Of a stretch of 29,993 nt of DNA, positions 22,464-29,873 are shown piece after piece (the stretch's first letter is position 1; every line of letters begins with the position of its first letter). A program made the translations under genes and the position numbers. The notes under the pieces were generated by a model. That model saw nothing but the letters and a program-made list of their open reading frames with translations, did no database searches and had not been told where the DNA came from. Source of the stretch: JBAZYV01 sp041658345 (GTDB lineage: Bacteria > Patescibacteriota > Gracilibacteria > UBA1369 > 2-02-FULL-48-14); NCBI GenBank assembly GCA_041658345.1, contig JBBAAK010000011.1, positions 1 to 29,993 on the forward strand. Reading direction: 5' to 3'.

Positions 22464-24758
22464 ATGAATAATTCTAAAACATACAAAGTAAAGGGTATGC
22501 ATTGTGCTTCGTGTGCAAACATAATTGAAAGAACAGTAAAAAAGATTGATGGTGTTAAAGAAGTCTCCGTAAATAATGGCACGGAAAATGCAAAAATAAC
22601 CTTTGATCAAACCAAGACAAATCCACAAAATTTTAACAAAAAGCTAGAACCGCTTGGCTATTCTCTTGTAATCCCATCTGCGGAGGATATGCACATGAGT
22701 GCAGATGAACATGCCTCTCACTTAGGGCTTAATCAATCGAAAAAAGACAAACTCGAAGAAATAAAAACAATGAAAAACGGTGTGCTTATGTCCTTGCCTA
22801 TTGCAAGTTTTGCCATCCTTATAATGGGGTGGGAAATTTTTGCAAAATACAATTTAGTGGCACCAATGTCCCCTACGCTTTTTGAATTTTTCCACCATCT
22901 TTTGCCAATATTTGCCACATATATTTTTGCAACAATCGGAAGGCCATACGTGCTTGGAGTTTACAGATTTTTACGTTACGGGAAGGCAAACATGGACACA
23001 CTTATTGGAATAGGTACGTCGGTTGCGTTTATTTATAGTTTTATAGTCACAGCTTTTGAAGAAGTTTTGAAACCATACTTAAGCGTGCAATATAATTTTT
23101 ATGACATCACAATTGTGGTGATTACTTTTATTGCGCTTGGCAAATATCTTGAAGCAAAATCAAAACTTAAAACCGGCGATGCAATAGAAAAATTGCTTGG
23201 TTTGCAGGCCAAAACGGCACTCGTGATAAGGGACGGTAAAGAAGTCGAAATAAAAATCGAAGACGTAAAATCGGGAGAAATTTTGATAGTAAAACCGGGG
23301 CAAAAAATCCCGGTGGATGGAATTGTGGTTGAGGGCTCATCTTTTGTAGATGAGTCAATGATTACAGGCGAACCAATCCCCGTAGAAAAAACTGTGAACA
23401 TGCAAGTTGTGGCCGGCACAATTAACCAAGATGGAACTTTTAATTTTAAAGCAACAAAAGTTGGATCAGAAACACTGCTCGCACACATAATTAAAATGGT
23501 GGAGGATGCACAAGGCAGTAAGGCTCCTATACAAGCTTTGGCAGATAAAATTTCTGCCGTATTTGTGCCGATTGTACTTGTACTTGCAGTCGTAACATTT
23601 CTTGCATGGATGTATTTTGGGGTACCTACGCTTGGATTTTCTAAAGCATTGTCATTTGCAATAACTTCTTTTGTTGGGCTACTTGTAATAGCTTGCCCTT
23701 GTGCACTTGGGCTCGCCACACCCACGGCAATTATTGTTGGAGTCGGTAAAGGTGCAAAAGAAGGAATTTTGGTAAAAGACGCATCTACGCTCGAAACATT
23801 ATACAAAGCAAACATAATTGTAGTGGATAAAACCGGCACAATCACAAAAGGGAAACCCGAACTCACGAAAATAGAGACCCTTTCCGATGCCAACGAAAGC
23901 CAAATAATTTCGATTTTAGCCACGCTGGAAAGCAAATCGGAGCACCCGATTGCTCATGCAATAGTCACTTATGCAAAACAAAAAAACATCAAAACAAAAA
24001 CCATGAGTGGTTTTGAAATCATAAAGGGGAAAGGCATTAAAGGCACAATCGACGGAGTGGAATATTTTGCCGGCAATCCGCAAATCATTTCCGACCTTAA
24101 TATTCATTACGATACAAAGGCCCTTACGGAAGAAACAAAACAAGGCAAAACACCGGTACTGCTCGCAAACAAAAAGTCCGTACTTGGAGTTGTATTTGTT
24201 GCGGATCCAATAAAAGCGGAGGCGATAGAAACCATAAAAGCATTGCACAAACTGGGTAAAAAAGTCGTGATGTTAACCGGGGATAATAAAAACACGGGAG
24301 AATACATTGCAAATCTTGTTGGCATAGACGAGGTAATAGCCGAGGTAATGCCGGAAGATAAATTAAATATTATTAAAGATCTGCAAAAGAAAGGCAACAT
24401 TGTAGTTATGGCAGGCGATGGAGTGAACGATGCCCCTGCTTTGGCTCAAGCAGACGTTGGAATTGCAATGGGCACAGGTACCGACGTTGCAATTGAATCA
24501 GCAGGCATAACACTTTTGGGTGGCGACATATCAAAGATTGTTAAAGCGGTTAGGTTGTCCAAAATCACCATGGATGGGATTAAACAAAATCTGTTTTGGG
24601 CATTTATATATAACGTTGTTGGCATTCCACTAGCTGGCGGGTTATTTTATCCCATTTTTGGATGGCTTCTTTCACCGGTTTTTGCAGGCCTTGCGATGGC
24701 CATATCCAGCGTGTCCGTAGTGTCAAATTCACTTCGTATCAAAGTAAAAAAACTCTAA
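22464..24758 (+). CDS. copA: Cu(I)-exporting P1B-type ATPase
   Basis: A 764-residue inner-membrane pump. One N-terminal HMA domain carries GMHCASC (11-17). A Met/His-rich linker follows (DMHMSADEHASHLG), then eight predicted membrane helices. The transport motif CPC is at 411-413, the phosphorylated Asp455 is in DKTGTITKG, and the HP motif (SEHPIAHA) and GDGVNDAPAL follow. YNVVGIPLAGG in helix 7 and MAISSVSVVSNS in helix 8 are the Cu+ signature, arguing against Zn/Cd or Ag-only members. The actuator reads TGEP instead of the more common TGES. It ends 4 bases before the HMA-SafE gene. Confidence 0.97.
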   Translation: MNNSKTYKVKGMHCASCANIIERTVKKIDGVKEVSVNNGTENAKITFDQTKTNPQNFNKKLEPLGYSLVIPSAEDMHMSADEHASHLGLNQSKKDKLEEIKTMKNGVLMSLPIASFAILIMGWEIFAKYNLVAPMSPTLFEFFHHLLPIFATYIFATIGRPYVLGVYRFLRYGKANMDTLIGIGTSVAFIYSFIVTAFEEVLKPYLSVQYNFYDITIVVITFIALGKYLEAKSKLKTGDAIEKLLGLQAKTALVIRDGKEVEIKIEDVKSGEILIVKPGQKIPVDGIVVEGSSFVDESMITGEPIPVEKTVNMQVVAGTINQDGTFNFKATKVGSETLLAHIIKMVEDAQGSKAPIQALADKISAVFVPIVLVLAVVTFLAWMYFGVPTLGFSKALSFAITSFVGLLVIACPCALGLATPTAIIVGVGKGAKEGILVKDASTLETLYKANIIVVDKTGTITKGKPELTKIETLSDANESQIISILATLESKSEHPIAHAIVTYAKQKNIKTKTMSGFEIIKGKGIKGTIDGVEYFAGNPQIISDLNIHYDTKALTEETKQGKTPVLLANKKSVLGVVFVADPIKAEAIETIKALHKLGKKVVMLTGDNKNTGEYIANLVGIDEVIAEVMPEDKLNIIKDLQKKGNIVVMAGDGVNDAPALAQADVGIAMGTGTDVAIESAGITLLGGDISKIVKAVRLSKITMDGIKQNLFWAFIYNVVGIPLAGGLFYPIFGWLLSPVFAGLAMAISSVSVVSNSLRIKVKKL

Positions 24759-24762
24759 ACAT

Positions 24763-25767
24763 ATGAAATATACTTTTCACGTTGCAGGAACACATTGCGC
24801 ATCATGCAAAATCTTGATTGAGGACATTTTGAGCGAAGAAAAAGATGTAAAAAATGTCAACGTAGACATAAAAAAAGAAACCGTGGAAATCGAAACGGAA
24901 AGCCAGGAAGACCCACAAATTTTGGCGCAAACATTAACAGATAAAATAAAATCAAATGGCTACACCCTCTTTGTAGAAAAGCCCATCAAAAAAAACGAAC
25001 AAGATGATCTTATTTGGAAAGCGATACCAATCGGATTTGCATTTTTGATATTATTTTTTATTTTACAAAAATCCGGCATCTTAAACTTTGGCATTGGTGG
25101 CAAAACAACTCTGGCAACAAGTTTTATTATTGGGCTCATTGCTTCAGTTTCAAGCTGTCTTGCAGTTGTTGGAGGGCTGGTGCTTTCGCTTTCGGCAAAA
25201 ATATCACAAGACAAAATAAGCGATACAAAAACTTTTGTACTTTTCCACGCGGGCAGATTGCTTAGTTTCGGCTTGTTAGGCGGAGTTCTTGGGCTAATTG
25301 GCAACGCAATCGGAATTAATTTTATATTTAGCATGATGCTTGGAGTTTTGGCATCGCTAATTATGATTTTTTTGGGATTAAATTTGCTTGGAATTTTCGC
25401 CAAAAACAAACTAACTTTACATTCCGGTTTCTTCAATTTCTTTAAAAAAATCGAGCACAAAACACTTACACCTTTAATGGTTGGATTTGGGACATTTTTC
25501 TTGCCATGCGGATTTACACAATCCATGCAAACAGTGGCGCTTTCCAGCGGATCATTTTTATCAGGAGCTTTGACTATGCTTGTTTTCGCCTTTGGGACAT
25601 TGCCAATGCTCGTACTCTTATCTTTTGGGGCGGGATCATTCGCACATTCAAAACACGCACCTTTATTTCTAAAATCAGCAGGGGTTGTTGTAATAGGTCT
25701 TGGCACTTTTACTCTCCTTGCGGGCCTCGCAGGAATAGGAATTATAAAACCTATATTCAATATATAA
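24763..25767 (+). CDS. HMA domain fused to a SafE/DsbD-like membrane protein
   Basis: A 334-residue protein. Residues 1-70 are an HMA fold with GTHCASC (Cys12, Cys15), similar to that of CopA. After a basic linker, about six membrane helices follow (ATSFIIGLIASVSSCLAVVG, FHAGRLLSFGLLGGVLGLIG, FGTFFLPCGFTQSMQTVALS, FGTLPMLVLLSFGAGS). The repeat of 'LPCGF/SSCLAV...' with cysteines in the membrane is the TauE/SafE-UreH/DsbD family pattern. Such fusions sit next to copper ATPases and are thought to move copper or electrons across the membrane. The exact substrate is open. Confidence 0.8.
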   Translation: MKYTFHVAGTHCASCKILIEDILSEEKDVKNVNVDIKKETVEIETESQEDPQILAQTLTDKIKSNGYTLFVEKPIKKNEQDDLIWKAIPIGFAFLILFFILQKSGILNFGIGGKTTLATSFIIGLIASVSSCLAVVGGLVLSLSAKISQDKISDTKTFVLFHAGRLLSFGLLGGVLGLIGNAIGINFIFSMMLGVLASLIMIFLGLNLLGIFAKNKLTLHSGFFNFFKKIEHKTLTPLMVGFGTFFLPCGFTQSMQTVALSSGSFLSGALTMLVFAFGTLPMLVLLSFGAGSFAHSKHAPLFLKSAGVVVIGLGTFTLLAGLAGIGIIKPIFNI

Positions 25768-25774
25768 ACGATTT

Positions 25775-26164
25775 ATGAACAAAACACTTTCAATTATTGT
25801 CACTTTATCGCTCGCAATAGGCATTGGTATCGTTTTTCTCGCGAACGGCACAGGTGGCGGTGACGCGGTAGCGCAACAAAACGGCCAAATAAAAGATGGG
25901 ATTCAATACGTTACTATAACTGCAAAAGGCGGATATTCGCCAAAAGTGTCTATAGCCAAAGCGGATATTCCAACAAAATTAATTGTTAAAACGCAGGGCA
26001 CTTACGATTGTTCCGCATCGCTTGTAATACACTCTCTTGGTTTTCAAAAAACCCTAGCCCAAACCGGAGAAGAAATTATTGATTTAGGCACACCCAAAGC
26101 AGGGCAAGTAGTCCAAGGGGTTTGTGGCATGGGCATGTACAGCTTTAAGATTGATTTTGTTTGA
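25775..26164 (+). CDS. Exported cupredoxin-like copper-binding protein
   Basis: A 129-residue protein with an N-terminal signal-anchor (residues 5-23, IIVTLSLAIGIGIVFL). The rest is one cupredoxin domain: the strand GGYSPKVSIAKADIPTKLIV, then YDCSASLVIHSLGF and QGVCGMGMYSFKIDF. Candidate ligands are Cys79, His86, Cys117 and Met119 or Met121. Cupredoxin_1-type domains of this form (EfeO-like, CopA-linked) bind extracytoplasmic copper. Last gene of the csoR operon; a periplasmic/surface acceptor for exported copper is the simplest role. No terminator is visible after it. Confidence 0.8.
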   Translation: MNKTLSIIVTLSLAIGIGIVFLANGTGGGDAVAQQNGQIKDGIQYVTITAKGGYSPKVSIAKADIPTKLIVKTQGTYDCSASLVIHSLGFQKTLAQTGEEIIDLGTPKAGQVVQGVCGMGMYSFKIDFV

Positions 26165-26194
26165 TAAACACCTGTGGCAAAGTCTGACTACTTT

Positions 26195-26203
26195 TGTTAT
26201 AAT
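26195..26203 (+). promoter_or_regulatory. Extended -10 promoter of hicBA
   Basis: TGTTATAAT overlapping TATAAT (26198-26203), then 6 bases to the hicB ATG: extended -10 and leaderless. Confidence 0.65.
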
Positions 26204-26209
26204 CACAAC

Positions 26210-26419
26210 ATGACTAAACAAACTTTTTCGGCCATTGTATACAAAGAAGATGACCTTTATGTGGCGGAATGCCAAGAAATTGGCACGGCAAGCCAAGGGG
26301 CCACTATTGAGGAAGCATTAAAAAATCTGCAAGAAGCAACAGAGCTTTATATCGAAGAATTTGAACTTGAAGCAAAACCAACCCCATTTTTGACTACTTT
26401 TGAGGTAACACATGCCTAA
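26210..26419 (+). CDS. hicB: HicB-family antitoxin (short)
   Basis: A 69-residue protein from the ATG at 26210. It is the partial RNase-H fold of HicB: FSAIVYKEDDLYVAECQEIG, ASQGATIEEALKNLQEATEL. The usual C-terminal DNA-binding extension is absent, as in the short HicB class, so repression may need another partner. It overlaps hicA by 8 bases in the order hicB-hicA. Confidence 0.9.
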   Translation: MTKQTFSAIVYKEDDLYVAECQEIGTASQGATIEEALKNLQEATELYIEEFELEAKPTPFLTTFEVTHA

Positions 26420-26639
26420 ACTCCCACGAATTTCGGCGAACGAAGTGGTACGCGTTTTAGAAAAACTCGGATTCTCTCAATCAAGACAAAAAGGAAGCCA
26501 TTTGATCATGAGAAAAGATACTCCTAACGGGAATAAAGGTTGTGTTGTCCCAATGCATAAAACATTAGCCGTTGGCACATTAAGATCAATTCTTCGCCAA
26601 TCTCAGATTACGCCAGAAGAATTTATAAAAAATTTGTAG
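26412..26639 (+). CDS. hicA: HicA-family mRNA interferase toxin
   Basis: A 75-residue dsRBD-like toxin: the helix PRISANEVVRVLEKLGFSQS, then KGSHLIMRK with the catalytic-type His, and VVPMHKTLAVGTLRSILRQ. It cleaves mRNA in a ribosome-independent way when free of HicB. The start has a GAGG at good spacing inside hicB, one of the few SD-like sites in the window. Followed directly by tRNA-Tyr on the other strand. Confidence 0.9.
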   Translation: MPKLPRISANEVVRVLEKLGFSQSRQKGSHLIMRKDTPNGNKGCVVPMHKTLAVGTLRSILRQSQITPEEFIKNL

Positions 26640-26657
26640 CCACCAGATACAAAAACT

Positions 26658-26742
26658 TGGTGGGCAGGGAGGGATTCGAACCCCCGAAGGCAGAGCCAGC
26701 GGATTTACAGTCCGCCCCATTTGACCACTCTGGAACCTACCC
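26658..26742 (-). tRNA. tRNA-Tyr (GTA)
   Basis: 85-nt tRNA with a long variable arm. Acceptor GGGTAGG/CCTGCCC contains one T-G pair; discriminator A and encoded CCA follow. The anticodon stem GCGGA/TCCGC holds loop CTGTAAA, anticodon GTA. Confidence 0.93.
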
Positions 26743-26776
26743 ACATTTAACGCCTTGATTTTAACAAAGCGGAGCG

Positions 26777-26804
26777 ATTATAGCGAATCTTTGCCAAATC
26801 TCAA
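26777..26804 (-). promoter_or_regulatory. Promoter of tRNA-Tyr
   Basis: -35 TTGAGA (26799-26804), 16-bp spacer, perfect -10 TATAAT (26777-26782), 34 bases before the mature 5' end. The palindrome at 26814 lies 9 bases upstream of the -35. Confidence 0.6.
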
Positions 26805-26808
26805 TCAA

Positions 26809-26828
26809 AAATCTGTGCACGCGCACAT
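26809..26828. repeat. Left inverted repeat with palindrome copy 3
   Basis: AAATCTGTGCACGCGCACAT, containing palindrome 26814-26827. It matches the reverse complement of the repeat at 27409-27428 in 19 of 20 positions. ATCTGTGCACGCGCACATC here (26811-26829) is also identical to 27841-27859 in murA. Confidence 0.85.
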
Positions 26829-26838
26829 CTTATGAATT

Positions 26839-27336
26839 CTAGCGCCCTCGAAAAGACCCGCGACCGCAAACAATAGGACGGGATAGTCCAGGGAGCATAC
26901 TAAATACAGTCGATGAACGCACGCTTACTCCATCTGGCACAGATGTATCGACTTTTCTTGACCTAGAGTCGAGCAAAGTACCTCCATTTGAAAATTGTGG
27001 GATCATCCCATCTGAGGAGAAAAAGTCGCGTGTTCCAGGCGGAGGTGTTATCCCGCCTGCTATTATATTCGGACGTGCCAACACTTCACATGTAGACTTA
27101 TTGGCTAACCGTTCAAGTCTATTAGCTAAGCCTCCATTAAAACCAGCCTTTCTATCTCCCACGAGGGCAAGCAAATCCTTAGCGCCTTGCGGATTATTAG
27201 CTGTCAAAACCTTCAGCGCTAACCTGGCAAACTCAGTCAATTCAGTAAAAACCTCATTAGAGATCTTCTTCCCACTTTCTGTACCACTTCTTAAGTCCGG
27301 CGATGGGTTTTTTCTCATACGAATGTGTCTCTTCAT
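26839..27336 (-). CDS. Unknown 165-residue protein between inverted repeats
   Basis: No family is recognised. The N-terminal half is helical (SNEVFTELTEFARLALKVLT, NPQGAKDLLALVGDR) and the C-terminal half is Gly/Ser/Pro-rich and probably disordered. There is no signal or membrane segment. The ATG at 27336 is supported by a promoter ending 6 bases upstream; the internal Met at 27318 is less likely. The gene lies wholly between the inverted repeats at 26809-26828 and 27409-27428, 10 and 72 bases away, which suggests it may be cargo or passenger of a small element, or that the repeats border a regulated unit. Confidence 0.6.
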   Translation of the reverse strand: MKRHIRMRKNPSPDLRSGTESGKKISNEVFTELTEFARLALKVLTANNPQGAKDLLALVGDRKAGFNGGLANRLERLANKSTCEVLARPNIIAGGITPPPGTRDFFSSDGMIPQFSNGGTLLDSRSRKVDTSVPDGVSVRSSTVFSMLPGLSRPIVCGRGSFRGR

Positions 27337-27342
27337 GCTCCA

Positions 27343-27372
27343 ATACTACAAAATCAAACCACAATCCGTCAA
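27343..27372 (-). promoter_or_regulatory. Promoter of the 165-residue gene
   Basis: -35 TTGACG (27367-27372), 18-bp spacer, -10 TAGTAT (27343-27348), then 6 bases to the ATG. Confidence 0.55.
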
Positions 27373-27408
27373 TGCCAATTTGACAAATCATAAAAGTAGG
27401 GCGTTCTA

Positions 27409-27428
27409 ATGTGCACGTGCACAGATTT
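27409..27428. repeat. Right inverted repeat with palindrome copy 4
   Basis: ATGTGCACGTGCACAGATTT with the perfect palindrome TGTGCACGTGCACA (27410-27423). Inverted partner of 26809-26828. It lies just upstream of the murA promoter. Confidence 0.85.
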
Positions 27429-27450
27429 ACACAAACAGCCCTCTTTGTGC

Positions 27451-27456
27451 TACAAT
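27451..27456 (+). promoter_or_regulatory. -10 box of murA
   Basis: TGCTACAAT, an extended -10 with box TACAAT, 22 bases before the ATG. The best upstream hexamer is TTACAC at 18 bp. The leader is ~16-20 bases without SD. Confidence 0.45.
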
Positions 27457-27478
27457 CCCCTAGCTCTAAATCAATCAA

Positions 27479-28738
27479 ATGTCTAAGTTCATAGTTGAAG
27501 GGGGAATTCCACTTTCGGGTGAAGTTACGGTTGGCGGATCAAAAAACGCAGTATTGCCAATTTTATCTGCAACGCTACTTGGTTCGACCCCATCAATAAT
27601 CAAAAATGTGCCGGATATTTCGGATGTTCACGCTTTTTTGAAGATTATTTCCGATCTTGGTGCGGTTGTTGCTTTTGATAACGGCACGGTAACCATAAAT
27701 CCAGCTCGCCTTGAACAGATCAAAATAGATTCTCATTTGGTAAAACACATGCGGGCGTCCATTTTGCTCCTTGGGCCACTTCTTGCTCTTTATAAGGAGG
27801 CACTACTTCCCTATCCGGGAGGTTGCGTACTTGGCAAAAGATCTGTGCACGCGCACATCCACGCGCTTACGGCATTTGGTGCAAATCTTGTGGAAAACAC
27901 TGAAGCGATTCACTTAAAAGCAAACGAATTACACAGCGCAAAAATCATAATGAGTGAGGCCAGCGTAACCGCTACGGAAAATGCTTTAATGGTTGCGGTA
28001 ACGGTTCCGGGCACAACGGAAATAAGATGGTCCGCAATGGAGCCACACGTTAAGGATCTTTGTGATTTTTTGGTTAAAATGGGCGCACAAATTGAAGGAA
28101 TTGGTACGTCGACTTTGATTGTTCACGGTGGGAAAGCGCTAAAAGGCGCAACTCACACAGTAACGCCGGATTATCTTGAAGCAGGCACTTATGTGCTTGC
28201 AGGAATACTCACAAACGGAGAAATTACAGTTAATTCTTGCCCGGTTGAACAGCTGGACAGTTTTTGGGAGAAGCTCGAGGAAGTTGGCGCAAAATTCACA
28301 TTAGGGAAGGATAAAGTTACGACTCACAAACATAATGGGCTTAAGGCCGTCGAAAAATTGCAAACAGCCGTTTATCCTGGGTTTCCAACAGATTTGCAGG
28401 CTCCATTTGCCGTGCTTTTAACCGAGTGCACGGGCACAAGCAAGATTTACGAAACTTTATTTGAAGGACGACTTAACTACCTTGCGGAACTACAAAAAAT
28501 GGGCGCAAAAACGGAGATTCAAAACCTGCATGAGGCCACAATTACAGGCAAAACAGAACTTACAGGTGCCGAAATCGCCAGTTGTGATATTCGCGCCGGA
28601 GCTGCAATGGTTTTGGCGGCATTAATAGCAAAAGGCCAAACCGTGATTAGTGAGATAAATTACATAGATCGCGGTTACGAAAAACTGGAAGAAAAGCTAC
28701 GCAAACTTGGTGCAAAGATAGAGCGGATTAAGGAATGA
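27479..28738 (+). CDS. murA: UDP-N-acetylglucosamine 1-carboxyvinyltransferase MurA
   Basis: First committed step of peptidoglycan synthesis: transfers enolpyruvate from PEP to UDP-GlcNAc; target of fosfomycin. 419 residues, normal length. Lys22 and Asn23 lie in GGSKNAVLP, the catalytic Cys116 in YPGGCVLG (fosfomycin-sensitive Cys form) and Arg121 in GKRS. PGFPTDLQAPF and the C-terminal IRAGAAMVLAAL block are also typical. Palindrome copy 5 falls in the conserved Arg121 segment (GKRSVHAHIHAL) without changing its length. The 3' end overlaps the opposite MBL gene by 64 bases. Confidence 0.97.
   Translation: MSKFIVEGGIPLSGEVTVGGSKNAVLPILSATLLGSTPSIIKNVPDISDVHAFLKIISDLGAVVAFDNGTVTINPARLEQIKIDSHLVKHMRASILLLGPLLALYKEALLPYPGGCVLGKRSVHAHIHALTAFGANLVENTEAIHLKANELHSAKIIMSEASVTATENALMVAVTVPGTTEIRWSAMEPHVKDLCDFLVKMGAQIEGIGTSTLIVHGGKALKGATHTVTPDYLEAGTYVLAGILTNGEITVNSCPVEQLDSFWEKLEEVGAKFTLGKDKVTTHKHNGLKAVEKLQTAVYPGFPTDLQAPFAVLLTECTGTSKIYETLFEGRLNYLAELQKMGAKTEIQNLHEATITGKTELTGAEIASCDIRAGAAMVLAALIAKGQTVISEINYIDRGYEKLEEKLRKLGAKIERIKE
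27844..27857. repeat. 14-bp palindrome, copy 5 (in murA)
   Basis: TGTGCACGCGCACA, in the codons for Ser-Val-His-Ala-His next to Arg121 of MurA. Unlike the murI and gpmI copies it sits in a conserved part with no extra residues. Confidence 0.75.
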
Positions 28739-29595
28739 ATTGAGCATCGCCTCTCACCATAACTTGCTAAGCAGTCATCAAAAATAATACTCACTGTCCC
28801 TTTTAAATCTGTGCGCAAAAAATCTATGCCAAGCGAATTTAGTCTACCCAAGACTTCTTCATGTGGATGACCATAATCGTTGCCCTCTCCAACAGAAATC
28901 ACTACCAAATTGGGGATTACCGCATCCAAAAAATCCGCAGTATTGCTATATTTGGATCCATGATGGCCAGCCTTAAAAATATCCGCCTTAAGCGACGCAC
29001 CATACTTATCAACCAGCTCGGCCTCCACGCTTTCATCGGCATCGCCGGTTAAAAGCACGCTATTTTTGCCGTCGGAAATTCGCAAAATAACAGAAGAATT
29101 ATTGATATTGGAAAACTCCTCGCCAACAGTTTGATTAGAAGGATAAAGCACGTCTATAAATGTGTCCCCAAACTTAAAATCCACCCCCGCTTCGGCAAAA
29201 AACATGGGGATCTTAAGCTCATCGATTTTGCGCAAAAATGTATCGTAAGACTCACTTTTGTATGCCGGCGCACTAAACAAAATCGCACCAACGGGAACGC
29301 GCTCAAGTAGCGGAATCAACCCCTCAATATGATCATCGTGCGGGTGGGTAAGCACCATTAGATCGATCTCATTAAACAGATACGGAAGTGCGGATGGGAG
29401 CTCACTTAAAACATCTCGTCCTGGCCCGCCATCAATTAAGATATGATTTTTTTCGGCCGTTGTAACAAGCACACTATCCCCCTGACCAATATCCAAAAAA
29501 TCCACGCGCAAATATGGCCACATTTTTGTAAGCGAAGCCAAAATAATTACATCTACTGCCACCAAAACCGCAAAAAAGAATTTCAAGGTGCTCAT
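28675..29595 (-). CDS. ComEC/Rec2-like metallo-beta-lactamase-fold hydrolase
   Basis: A 306-residue protein. An N-terminal membrane anchor (residues 5-23) is followed by the ComEC-type MBL fold: FLDIGQGDSVLV, ILIDGGPG, the metal site THPHDDHIEGL (His84, His86, Asp88, His89), LLTGDAD and KAGHHGSKYSNT. This is the stand-alone form of the C-terminal domain of ComEC, a putative nuclease that degrades one DNA strand in natural uptake, though such lone proteins are not proven to act in competence. The last ~20 codons (SIHSLIRSIFAPSLRSFSSS) lie opposite murA and look like a recent extension. Confidence 0.85.
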   Translation of the reverse strand: MSTLKFFFAVLVAVDVIILASLTKMWPYLRVDFLDIGQGDSVLVTTAEKNHILIDGGPGRDVLSELPSALPYLFNEIDLMVLTHPHDDHIEGLIPLLERVPVGAILFSAPAYKSESYDTFLRKIDELKIPMFFAEAGVDFKFGDTFIDVLYPSNQTVGEEFSNINNSSVILRISDGKNSVLLTGDADESVEAELVDKYGASLKADIFKAGHHGSKYSNTADFLDAVIPNLVVISVGEGNDYGHPHEEVLGRLNSLGIDFLRTDLKGTVSIIFDDCLASYGERRCSIHSLIRSIFAPSLRSFSSSFS

Positions 29596-29724
29596 AAAAT
29601 ATGGTTAAACGCCTGCGCATCGCATGTGAGTTAAGCCATTTTATTCCAAACCGCTCGGGCAAAAAAGCATTATGTGTTGTCGGAGAGGTGACAACACGAA
29701 ATTTTACAAAAATCATTGCGCGCC

Positions 29725-29741
29725 TATAGCGATTCGCTATA
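29725..29741. promoter_or_regulatory. Inverted repeat upstream of the RHH fragment
   Basis: 7-bp arms TATAGCG/CGCTATA with loop ATT, 30 bases before the ATG at 29772. It is placed like an antitoxin operator, surviving upstream of a broken gene. Confidence 0.45.
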
Positions 29742-29771
29742 CAATCACTATATAAAAACTAATAATTCACT

Positions 29772-29873
29772 ATGTCTACAGTCTTTTTCAAGGTCACAGA
29801 AACGCAAGAGAGAGAGATCAAACAGCTTATGGAAGGCGAAGGCTACACCAGCAAAGCTGAGTTTTTGGGATAA
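29772..29873 (+). pseudogene. Truncated ribbon-helix-helix antitoxin
   Basis: 33 codons: MSTVFFKVTETQEREIKQLM, EGEGYTSKAEFLG, then TAA. The start matches RHH antitoxins of the ParD/CopG type ('S-x-V-x-F-K-V-x-E-x-x-x-x-x-I-x-x-L-x-x-x-E-G-Y-x-S-K-A-E-F-x-R'), whose second helix and toxin-binding tail normally continue for 40 more residues. The frame ends early, and a +1 shift gives a further open stretch (FWDKGILVLLEIFKEIV), so a frameshift is likely. Confidence 0.6.

Noticed and set aside
23099..23935. 278-codon antisense frame inside copA
   Set aside because: Ser/Thr/Pro-rich shadow of a conserved ATPase whose motifs are all on the plus strand.
24960..25760. 266-codon antisense frame inside the HMA-SafE gene
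   Set aside because: Shadow of a membrane protein; it has no start signal and is rich in Lys, Pro and Ser without a pattern.
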